The translations under genes were made by a program, and so were the position numbers. The notes under the pieces are model-generated. The model was not told the origin of the DNA. It made no database searches and saw only the letters and a program-made list of their open reading frames with translations. From positions 1,488,001 to 1,552,000 of the forward strand of contig JAHCKM010000002.1 in NCBI GenBank assembly GCA_026125795.1: a DNA stretch of 64,000 bases, read 5' to 3'. This stretch comes from Burkholderiaceae bacterium (GTDB taxonomy: Bacteria; Pseudomonadota; Gammaproteobacteria; Burkholderiales; Burkholderiaceae_C). Each line of letters starts with the position of its first letter. Position 1 is the stretch's first letter. Below, piece by piece: positions 11,822 to 19,182 of this stretch.

Positions 11822-13597
11822 ATGACATACCGCGCGCCCATCACCGACATGTTGTTCGTGATGAAGGAACTGGCGAGGCTCGAGGCGGTGTCCATGTTGC
11901 CGGGTTTCGAGGAGGCCGGCCTCGATACGGCGCAGGCGGTGCTCGAGGAATGCGCGCGCTTCAACGAGAACGTGGTCGCGCCGCTCGACCGCGCCGGCGA
12001 CACCGACCCGTCGTCCTGGAAGGACGGCATGGTCCGCACCACGCCAGGCTTCAAGGCGGCGTTCAAGCAGTTCGGCGAGGGCGGCTGGCAAGGGCTGCAG
12101 CATCCATCGCAGTACGGCGGACAGGGCTTGCCCAAGACCATTGGCGCGGCTTGCGGCGAGATGCTCAACAGCGCCAACCTCAGCTTCGCGCTGTGTCCGC
12201 TGTTGACCGATGGCGCGATCGAGGCCTTGCTTACCGCCGGCACACCCGAGCAGCAGCAAGACTACATCCCGAAGATGATCTCGGGAGAGTGGACCGGCAC
12301 CATGAACCTCACCGAGCCGCAGGCGGGGTCCGATCTGTCGCTGGTTCGCACGCGCGCCGAGCCGCAACCCGACGGCAGCTACAGGATCTTCGGCACCAAG
12401 ATCTTCATCACGTATGGCGAACACGACATGGCCGACAACATCGTCCATCTCGTGCTGGCGCGCGTTGCCGGCGCGCCCGAGGGCGTGAAGGGCATCTCAT
12501 TGTTCCTCTGTCCGAAGGTTCTGGCCGACGGCAGTCGCAACGACGTGCACTGCGTCAGCATCGAGCACAAGCTGGGTATCAAGGCCAGCCCGACAGCGGT
12601 GCTGCAGTACGGTGACCACGGAGGTGCCGTCGGTTACCTGATCGGCCAGGAGAACCGTGGCCTCGAGTACATGTTCATCATGATGAACGCCGCGCGTTAC
12701 GCGGTGGGCGTGCAGGGCATTGCCGTGGCGGAACGTGCCTACCAGCGCGCCGTGGCTTATGCGCGCGAGCGCGTGCAGAGCCGCCCGGTCGATGGCTCGT
12801 TGCCGCGCGCTGCCGCCATCATCCATCACCCGGACGTGAAGCGCATGCTGATGACGATGCGCGCCTACATCGAAGGCTGCCGCGCGATGGCGCTGGTGGG
12901 CGCCGCGGCGTATGACGCCGCGCACGCGCACCCCGACGCCGACCAGCGCAAGCGCAACCAGGCCTTCTACGAGTTCATGGTGCCGCTGATCAAGGGCTAC
13001 AGCACCGAGATGAGCCTCGAGGTGGCGAGCCTGGGCGTGCAGGTGCATGGCGGCATGGGCTTCATCGAGGAGACCGGCGCGGCGCAGCACTACCGCGATG
13101 CCAAGATCCTCACCATCTATGAAGGCACCACCGCGATCCAGGCCAACGATCTGGTCGGCCGCAAGACCGCGCGCGACGGTGGCGCGGTGGCGCGGGCGAT
13201 CGCGGCGCAGATCGAACACACCGAGGCGGAACTCGGCCAGCGCACGTCCGATCACGCGCGCGCGATGCTCAAGCGGCTGCGCGCCGGGCGCCAGGCGTTC
13301 CTCGACGTGGTCGGCTTCGTCGTCGAGCAAGGCAAGAGCGACCCGAATGCGGTGTTCGCCGGCAGCGTGCCGTACCTGATGCTGGCGGGCAACCTGATGG
13401 CCGGCTGGCAGATGGCGCGCGCGCTGCTGGTGGCCGAAGACCGGCTCACCGCGGGCGAACAGGCTGATTTCATGCGCGCGAAGATCCAGACCGCACGTTT
13501 CTACGCGGATCACATCCTCAGCCGGGTTCCGGGCGTTCGCGACAGCATCGTCGAAGGCGCCGCTGGGGTCACCGGCATGGCCTTGGAGGCCTTCTGA
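11822..13597 (+). CDS. Acyl-CoA dehydrogenase, large DmdC/FadE-like type
   Basis: FAD enzyme that forms the alpha,beta double bond in an acyl-CoA and passes electrons to ETF. 591 residues, typical of the 590-600-residue branch that includes 3-methylmercaptopropionyl-CoA dehydrogenase and carries an extra C-terminal helical domain. Visible parts: N-terminal helical domain, the beta-domain FAD block MNLTEPQAGSDLSLVRTRA, and the conserved TIYEGTTAIQANDLVGRK stretch. The start at MTYRAPI is chosen because this N-terminus is typical; the frame is open 57 nt further up. Placement 70 bp after etfBA suggests direct electron transfer to that ETF. The true acyl substrate cannot be read from sequence. 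Confidence 0.93.
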   Translation: MTYRAPITDMLFVMKELARLEAVSMLPGFEEAGLDTAQAVLEECARFNENVVAPLDRAGDTDPSSWKDGMVRTTPGFKAAFKQFGEGGWQGLQHPSQYGGQGLPKTIGAACGEMLNSANLSFALCPLLTDGAIEALLTAGTPEQQQDYIPKMISGEWTGTMNLTEPQAGSDLSLVRTRAEPQPDGSYRIFGTKIFITYGEHDMADNIVHLVLARVAGAPEGVKGISLFLCPKVLADGSRNDVHCVSIEHKLGIKASPTAVLQYGDHGGAVGYLIGQENRGLEYMFIMMNAARYAVGVQGIAVAERAYQRAVAYARERVQSRPVDGSLPRAAAIIHHPDVKRMLMTMRAYIEGCRAMALVGAAAYDAAHAHPDADQRKRNQAFYEFMVPLIKGYSTEMSLEVASLGVQVHGGMGFIEETGAAQHYRDAKILTIYEGTTAIQANDLVGRKTARDGGAVARAIAAQIEHTEAELGQRTSDHARAMLKRLRAGRQAFLDVVGFVVEQGKSDPNAVFAGSVPYLMLAGNLMAGWQMARALLVAEDRLTAGEQADFMRAKIQTARFYADHILSRVPGVRDSIVEGAAGVTGMALEAF

Positions 13598-13599
13598 AC

Positions 13600-14574
13600 A
13601 TGGCGCTGCCACCGTTGCTCGCGAACCTGCCGCTGCCGGTCATCGGCGCGCCGCTCTTCATCATCAGCAACCCCAAGCTCGTGATCGCGCAGTGCACGTC
13701 GGGCATCGTCGGTTCGATGCCGGCGCTGAATGCGCGGCCGGCCGAACAACTCGACGAATGGTTGGCCGAGATCACCGAGGGCTTGGCGGCATGGAACCGC
13801 CAGCACCCCCACCAGCCGGCGGCGCCGTTCGCCATCAACCAGATCGTGCACAAGAGCAACGACCGGCTGGAGCACGACATGGCGATGTGCGCCAAGTACA
13901 GGGTGCCGATCGTGATCACCAGCCTCGGCGCGCGCACCGACGTGAACGACGCGGTGCACGGCTGGGGCGGCATCGTGCTGCACGACATCATCAACAACAC
14001 CTTTGCCCACAAGGCCATCGACAAGGGCGCCGACGGGCTGATCGCGGTGGCCGCCGGGGCCGGGGGCCATGCCGGCGTCAAGAGCCCGTTTGCGCTGGTG
14101 CAGGAGATCCGCGAATGGTTCGACGGGCCGATCGCGCTGTCGGGCGCGATCGCCAACGGCAGCGCGATCCTGGCCGCGCAGGCAATGGGCGCCGACCTCG
14201 CCTACATCGGCTCGGCCTTCATCGCCACGCACGAGGCGCGCGCGATCGATGCGTACAAGCAGTGCATCGTCGATTGCACGAGCGACGACATCGTCTACTC
14301 GAGCCTGTTCACCGGTGTGCACGGCAACTACCTGAAGCCGTCGATCCGCAACGCCGGAATGGATCCGGACAACCTGCCCGACGGCGACGTCAGCAAGATG
14401 AATTTCGGCGGTGGCGACGGTTCGAAGGGCAAGGCCTGGAAAGACATCTGGGGCTGTGGCCAGGGCATTTCGGCGATCAAGGCCGTGGTTCCCACGCGCG
14501 AGCTGGTGGCGCGGCTCCAGCGCGAGTACGAGGCCGCGCGCGAGCGTTTCGCCCCCGCCGCCGTTCCGGCCTGA
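13600..14574 (+). CDS. Nitronate monooxygenase / 2-nitropropane dioxygenase-like flavoprotein
   Basis: FMN-dependent TIM-barrel enzyme of the NMO family, 324 residues. The phosphate and flavin loops are visible as VAAGAGGHAGVKSP, whose His matches the catalytic His of the family, and as ADLAYIGSAFIATHEA. The KSNDR-type N-terminal region resembles the class often paired with fatty-acid or CoA metabolism genes, where the substrate may be something other than a nitronate. It begins 2 bp after the acyl-CoA dehydrogenase stop, so the two are almost certainly cotranscribed and probably act in one catabolic route. Confidence 0.88.
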   Translation: MALPPLLANLPLPVIGAPLFIISNPKLVIAQCTSGIVGSMPALNARPAEQLDEWLAEITEGLAAWNRQHPHQPAAPFAINQIVHKSNDRLEHDMAMCAKYRVPIVITSLGARTDVNDAVHGWGGIVLHDIINNTFAHKAIDKGADGLIAVAAGAGGHAGVKSPFALVQEIREWFDGPIALSGAIANGSAILAAQAMGADLAYIGSAFIATHEARAIDAYKQCIVDCTSDDIVYSSLFTGVHGNYLKPSIRNAGMDPDNLPDGDVSKMNFGGGDGSKGKAWKDIWGCGQGISAIKAVVPTRELVARLQREYEAARERFAPAAVPA

Positions 14575-14661
14575 GGTCTGGTGTGACCCTGTGGCTCTCT
14601 GCGCCCGCAGCCACCAAGGGGGATCGGCCTCTCAGCGGGCGGCCGGGCGAGCCCTGAGCCG

Positions 14662-15906
14662 ATGAAGCGGCTGCTGCTGGACAACGTGCGGCCGTTCGAC
14701 AGCCGCCGCGGCGAGTTGTTGCCGCCGTCGCGCATCGTCATCGAGGATGGCCGCATCGCCGAAGTCACGGCCGAACCGCGTCAGGTGGCCGATGCGCAGC
14801 GGATCGACGGCGGCGGCCGCGTCGCATTGCCCGGCCTGATCGACGCCCACGTGCACGTGGTGGCGTCGTCGCACGACCTCGTCGGGCTGGCGCTGAAGGC
14901 GCCGTCGCTGGTGGTGGCCGAATCGAGCCGCATCCTGCGCGACATGCTGATGCGAGGCTTCACCACCGTGCGCGACGCGGCCGGTGCCGACTTTGGCCTG
15001 CAGGAGGCCGTGGCCAAGGGCTTGTTCGAAGGGCCGCGCCTGTTCATTGCCGGCTTCCCGGTGTCGCAGACCGGTGGCCATGCCGACATGCGGCCCAAAG
15101 GCGTGCGCACGAAGGAGATGTTCTGCACCTGTGCCGGTCTGGGCCTGATCGGAGCGATCGCCGATGGCGTGGGCGAAGTGCGCCGCGCGGTGCGCGAGCA
15201 GGTGCGCAACGGTGCCAACCAGATCAAGATCATGGCCGGCGGCGGCATCTCAAGCCCGACCGATCCGCTCGAAGGCACGCAGTTCTCCATAGACGAGCTG
15301 AAGGCCGCGTGCGAGGAAGCCGAGGCGGCCAACCTCTATGCGATGGCGCATGCCTACTCGCCGCGAGCGGTGACGCGCGCGGTGCAGGCCGGGGTGCGTT
15401 CGATCGAGCACGGCAACCTGATCGACGAAGCGACCGCCAAGGTGATGAAGACCGAAGGTGCGTTCCTCGTGCCGACGCTGTCAACCTACGCCGCGCTCGC
15501 CGATGAGGGCGCACGACTCGGCTGGTCGGCCTCGATGCTGGAGAAGCTCGACACCGTGGCCGCGCGAGGCATCGACGCGGTGCGCATCGCGATGGCGTCC
15601 GGGGTTCCTGTCGTGTTCGGCACCGATCTGCTGGGGCACATGCACGAGCGGCAGTCCGGCGAGTTCCACTTGCGACTGCCGGCGATGAGCCCGGTGCAGG
15701 CCCTGCAAAGTGCCACTCTCACCGCGGCGCAGCTGATGCGCGAAGAAGGCCGGATCGGCGAGCTCGTGGCCGGCGCGTGGGCCGATGTGCTGCTGGTCGA
15801 CGGCGATCCGACGCGTGAGCTTTCGATGCTGATCCGGCCCGGCGAGGGCATCCGGCTGATCGTGCAGGGCGGCCGCGTCGTCAGGAACGCGCTCCCAGCA
15901 CGTTGA
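14662..15906 (+). CDS. Metal-dependent amidohydrolase family protein
   Basis: TIM-barrel hydrolase of the imidazolonepropionase / prolidase-like branch, 414 residues. Metal ligands are visible: the HxH pair in LIDAHVHVV (about residues 59-61), a likely carboxylated Lys in IKIMAGGGISS, His in AHAYSPRA and in SIEHGNL, and Asp in FGTDLLGHMH. The substrate is unknown; cyclic amides, dipeptides and organophosphates are all found in this branch. It follows the nitronate monooxygenase gene after an 87-bp GC-rich gap that can form hairpins. Its last 26 bp overlap the 3' end of the convergent metallo-hydrolase gene. Confidence 0.88.
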   Translation: MKRLLLDNVRPFDSRRGELLPPSRIVIEDGRIAEVTAEPRQVADAQRIDGGGRVALPGLIDAHVHVVASSHDLVGLALKAPSLVVAESSRILRDMLMRGFTTVRDAAGADFGLQEAVAKGLFEGPRLFIAGFPVSQTGGHADMRPKGVRTKEMFCTCAGLGLIGAIADGVGEVRRAVREQVRNGANQIKIMAGGGISSPTDPLEGTQFSIDELKAACEEAEAANLYAMAHAYSPRAVTRAVQAGVRSIEHGNLIDEATAKVMKTEGAFLVPTLSTYAALADEGARLGWSASMLEKLDTVAARGIDAVRIAMASGVPVVFGTDLLGHMHERQSGEFHLRLPAMSPVQALQSATLTAAQLMREEGRIGELVAGAWADVLLVDGDPTRELSMLIRPGEGIRLIVQGGRVVRNALPAR

Positions 15907-16759
15907 GCGGGATGCGCAGGTAGGACACGCCGTTGTCGTCGGGCGGCGGCAACTGCCCGGCGCGAACGTTGACCTGGATCGACGGCAGGATCAGCGTCGG
16001 CACTTCGAGGGTGGCGTCGCGCGCGGTGCGCATCGCGACGAACTGCGCCTCGCTGATGCCGTCGTGCACATGGATGTTCTTGGCGCGCTGTTCGGCCACC
16101 GTGGTCTCCCACGCGGGCCCGCGGCCGGGCGGCGGGTAGTCGTGGCAGACGAACAGACGCGTCTGCGGCGGCAGGTCGAGGATGCGCCGCATCGAGCGGT
16201 ACAGCGTGGTCGCGTCGCCACCGGGAAAATCGGCGCGCGCGCTGCCGACGTCGGGCATGAAGAGCGTGTCGCCGACGAACACGGCGCCGTCGAGCACATA
16301 GGCCATGTCCGCCGGCGTGTGGCCCGGCACCAGAAGCGCCGTGACCTGCACGCCGCCGAGCAGGAACACCTCGCCGTCCTTGAACAGATGGTCGAACTGG
16401 CTGCCGTCTGGCAGGAACGTACGCTCGAGGTTGTAGAGTTTCTTGAACACAGCCTGCACCAGGCGGATGTTCTCTCCGATGGCAATGCGGCCGCCGAGCA
16501 CGCCCTGGATGTAGCGCGCGCTCGACAAATGGTCTGCATGCGCATGCGTCTCGAGGATCCACTGCACGCTCAGGTCGGCCTTGCGGGCGTATTGGATGAT
16601 GCGGTCGGCCGACAGCGTTTGCGTGCGGCCGGAGCGGAGCTCGAAGTCCAGCACCGGGTCGACGATCGCCGCCGCCCGAGTGGTGTTGTCCCACACCACG
16701 TAGCTCACGGTGCCGGTGGCCGGGTCGAAGAACGGTTCGATCGTGGTGCGGGTGCCCAT
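15881..16759 (-). CDS. Metallo-beta-lactamase-fold hydrolase, persulfide dioxygenase / BLH-like
   Basis: 292 residues. The zinc or iron ligands are clear: THAHADH (the HxHxDH motif), then GHTPADM, then VGDTLFMPDVGSAR, then CHDYPP. The C-terminal block, from NIHVHDGISEAQF to ILPSIQVNVRAGQLP, is typical of glyoxalase II-like proteins related to ETHE1 persulfide dioxygenases and the bacterial Blh proteins. Substrate is therefore likely a glutathione thioester or persulfide, but this is inferred. The start at MGTRTTIEPFFD is preferred over one 33 bp further out. The gene converges on the amidohydrolase with a 26-bp overlap. Confidence 0.87.
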   Translation of the reverse strand: MGTRTTIEPFFDPATGTVSYVVWDNTTRAAAIVDPVLDFELRSGRTQTLSADRIIQYARKADLSVQWILETHAHADHLSSARYIQGVLGGRIAIGENIRLVQAVFKKLYNLERTFLPDGSQFDHLFKDGEVFLLGGVQVTALLVPGHTPADMAYVLDGAVFVGDTLFMPDVGSARADFPGGDATTLYRSMRRILDLPPQTRLFVCHDYPPPGRGPAWETTVAEQRAKNIHVHDGISEAQFVAMRTARDATLEVPTLILPSIQVNVRAGQLPPPDDNGVSYLRIPLNVLGARS

Positions 16760-16869
16760 GCAGCGATTGTCGCGCTCGGACGTGCGGCGCACACCCCCAG
16801 CATGAAATCAGCCGTCCGGCCCGTTTGGCCGGCTCACGCCGGGCAGGCGAAGTGAAGCGCCGGCCGGAG

Positions 16870-16893
16870 AAAAAACGGGCTCCGAAGAGCCCG
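16870..16893 (-). terminator. Rho-independent terminator of the solute-binding protein gene
   Basis: Read on the minus strand: stem CGGGCTC, loop TTCG, stem GAGCCCG, then six T. The UUCG tetraloop is exceptionally stable. A shorter second copy of the hairpin (GGCTC-CGAA-GAGCC, 16907-16920) lies between it and the gene, as if the element had been partly duplicated. The gene ends at 16926. Confidence 0.9.
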
Positions 16894-16925
16894 TTCATGG
16901 ACAGCTGGCTCCGAAGAGCCCGGCG

Positions 16926-18512
16926 TCACTGCGCGCCGCCAGCCTTGATCGACGTGAAGCGCGCCTCCGGGCGATCGTCGGAGCGGTGCACCGTGCTGAC
17001 GCCCTGGATCATCGCCCATGGGCGGATCTGGTGGTGCAGCGGCACGTACAGGAACTCGTCGCGCGTGCGCACCAGCGCGTCGCGGATCATGCCGTTGCGC
17101 TTGGCGACGTCGGTCTCGGTCTTCATCGCATCGACCAGTTGGTCGATCTTGGCATCACTCACCTTGGCGAAGTTGAAGTTGCCGTCGGCGCCGCTGGTGC
17201 GCGTGCGGACGAGCGACTGCAGCGAGTACTGGCCGTCGTAGGTGGCCACGCCCCAGCCGAGCAGGTAGGCCGAGGTGTCGAAGTTCTGCACCTTCTGGAT
17301 GAAGGTGGCCATCGACTCGGCATTCAGCTTGACGTTGACACCGACCTTGGCCCACATCGACACCAGCGCCACGCAGATCTTCTCGTCGTTGACGTAGCGA
17401 TTGTTCGGGCAGTTGAGCTGGAACTCGAAGCCCTGCGGGTAGCCGGCATCGGCGAGCAGCTTCTTGGCTTTCGCGACGTCGGCCTTCAAGGGCTTGTCGA
17501 GTTCGGCGCTGTAGCCGTTGACGCCGGGCGCGACCATGATGTTGGCTGGCACCGACAGTCCCCGCATGATGCTGCGCTTGATCGCCTCGCGATCGATCGC
17601 GATGTTCAGGGCCTCGCGCACGCGCTTGTCCTTGAACGGGTTCTTGCCCTTGACGTTGGAGTACTTCAGCTCGTTGCTGCCCTGGTCGAGCGCGATGAAG
17701 ATGGTGCGCACCTCGGGGCCGTCGATCACCTTGAGCTTCTTGTCGGCACGCAGCTTGTCGATGTCCTGCGTCGGCACGTCGGTCACCATGTCGACGTCGC
17801 CCGACAGCAGCGCCGACACGCGCGTGGAATCGCTCTTGATCGGCGTGTACAGCACCTGCGTCACGTTGCCCTTGTGCTTGTCCCACCAGGCGTCGTTGAT
17901 GGCCATCGCGATGCGGGACTCGGGCTGCCAGCTCAGGATCTTGTACGGGCCGGTTCCGTTGACGTTGCGCGACGCGAAGTTCTCTTCCTTGGCCTTGTAG
18001 TCCTGCACGTTCGTGGTCTTGTTCTTCTCCGCCCAGATCTTGCTCATCATGCGGAAGTCGATGATGTTGCGCAGCAGGATGGGGTTGGGTGCCGCCAGGA
18101 TCAGGTCAACCGTGTGGTCGTCGACCTTCTTGACGTCGCTGATGCCGGTGACGTAGACCGCCATCGTGCCTTGCGGCTGGCGGATGCGGCCGAAGTTGAA
18201 CACCACGTCGTCGGCCGTGAACGGCGAGCCGTCATGGAATTTGACACCCTTGCGCAGCTCGAAGCGCACCTGCGTCGGGCTGATGTACGTCCATTTGGTG
18301 GCCAGGCAGGGCTCAACCTCGTACTTTTCGTTGTAGCGGGTCAGCCCCTCGTAGGCGTGCATCAGGATGGCGTTGGTCGTCGCATGGTTCTGCGAGTGCG
18401 GGTCGAGCGTCAGGATGTCGTTTTGCGCCGCCCATCGCAGGTTGGTGGCTTGGACCGGCGCGGCGACGGCGAGCGACAGCGCAGCAGCGGCCAAGCAGGC
18501 CTTCAGTCTCAT
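16926..18512 (-). CDS. ABC transporter solute-binding protein, family 5 (peptide/nickel type)
   Basis: Periplasmic receptor of 528 residues. A signal peptide is plain (MRLKACLAAAALSLAVAAP, cleavage near VQA-TN). The mature protein has the family 5 blocks: YEGLTRYNEKYEVEPCLAT, FELRKGVKFHDGSPFTADDVVFNF, NGTGPYKILSW and VREALNIAIDREAIKR. The start is fixed by an AGGAGC ribosome-binding site 7 nt upstream. No permease or ATPase genes lie beside it: it is transcribed alone and ends in its own terminator, so its membrane partners must be elsewhere. The ligand could be an oligopeptide, glutathione or another small compound. Confidence 0.92.
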   Translation of the reverse strand: MRLKACLAAAALSLAVAAPVQATNLRWAAQNDILTLDPHSQNHATTNAILMHAYEGLTRYNEKYEVEPCLATKWTYISPTQVRFELRKGVKFHDGSPFTADDVVFNFGRIRQPQGTMAVYVTGISDVKKVDDHTVDLILAAPNPILLRNIIDFRMMSKIWAEKNKTTNVQDYKAKEENFASRNVNGTGPYKILSWQPESRIAMAINDAWWDKHKGNVTQVLYTPIKSDSTRVSALLSGDVDMVTDVPTQDIDKLRADKKLKVIDGPEVRTIFIALDQGSNELKYSNVKGKNPFKDKRVREALNIAIDREAIKRSIMRGLSVPANIMVAPGVNGYSAELDKPLKADVAKAKKLLADAGYPQGFEFQLNCPNNRYVNDEKICVALVSMWAKVGVNVKLNAESMATFIQKVQNFDTSAYLLGWGVATYDGQYSLQSLVRTRTSGADGNFNFAKVSDAKIDQLVDAMKTETDVAKRNGMIRDALVRTRDEFLYVPLHHQIRPWAMIQGVSTVHRSDDRPEARFTSIKAGGAQ

Positions 18513-18578
18513 GGGGAGTGCTCCTAGTTCGGATGGAACCGTCATCGTAGACGCGCGACGCAGCCCGCGCCGACCGGA

Positions 18579-18914
18579 TTAGCCCTCAGAAGCGCCGGAC
18601 CGCCGCACGTCCGGCGGCGCAATGGCCTCGACGGTGCTGTCGCAACCCAGGCCAGCGCCGATGCAACGTGCCGCCAGCGCCCGCTGCAGGCGCTGCAGCC
18701 ATGTGCCGCTCAGCGGGGGCATCAGGGCGCAGCGGTAGCGTGCGAGCGCCGAGTCGAAGCGCAGCATGCGGCAGCGGCCACGCCGGCGCAGCGTCAGCAG
18801 CATTCCCGCGGGGCACGGTTCGCAGGCGCAGCACACGCCGCAACCGGTGCACGCCTCGCCGAGCGTGGGCTTGGGCGGTGCGTTCCGGTGCAGCCAGATC
18901 GTCTTGGACGCCAT
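18579..18914 (-). CDS. Small CxxCxxCC-motif protein, putative zinc/iron-chelating
   Basis: 111 residues with ten cysteines (22, 25, 28, 29, 31, 34, 48, 62, 84, 91). Residues 22-29 fit the CxxCxxCC pattern of the YkgJ-type putative zinc- or iron-chelating family, followed by CEPCPAGM. No signal peptide or membrane segment is seen, so it should be cytosolic. The start at MASKTIWLH is chosen because the motif follows closely; the frame is open 41 codons further up. Function is unknown. It is divergent from sucA with 268 bp between. Confidence 0.68.
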   Translation of the reverse strand: MASKTIWLHRNAPPKPTLGEACTGCGVCCACEPCPAGMLLTLRRRGRCRMLRFDSALARYRCALMPPLSGTWLQRLQRALAARCIGAGLGCDSTVEAIAPPDVRRSGASEG

Positions 18915-19049
18915 CGACGCAGGACTTTGCCCGCCGCAGCGCGGGCGATTGCCGTCAAATGCGCCGTCTTTCCCGTGCATGTCGGCATATGTCTTGTCAT
19001 GGAAGGGGAACCCGGCGGTGCTACAGTGCTCGCCCATGAAGCGCTAGGT

Positions 19050-19129
19050 CTTCCGTGTGTCCCCTTGTTGGCCGCAGGCCAGCAAGGCGGCTCGCTAGTC
19101 CGCCAACCGGCCAAGCCGGGCCGCGGAAG
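19050..19129 (+). promoter_or_regulatory. Branched structured region in the sucA leader
   Basis: The gap 18915-19182 holds this fold. CTTCCG (19050-19055) can pair with CGGAAG (19124-19129) and enclose three hairpins: CCTTGTTGGCC/GGCCAGCAAGG with loop GCA (19063-19087, one G-T pair), a short CGG/CCG helix (about 19088-19102) and CCGGC-CAA-GCCGG (19107-19119). No T-run follows. It ends 53 nt before the sucA start. Possible roles are an RNA leader, an mRNA stabiliser or a repeat relic; paired bases were found by eye. Confidence 0.4.
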
Positions 19130-19182
19130 GTTGTTGAACCCATCGAAGCCTGTGGAAACCGCGGGCGAAAGGTGAGCGAAAG

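Noticed and set aside
15881-15906. Frameshift at the overlap of the amidohydrolase and the metallo-hydrolase
   Set aside because: Both proteins are full length and keep their normal C-termini; a 26-bp convergent overlap is common in compact genomes.
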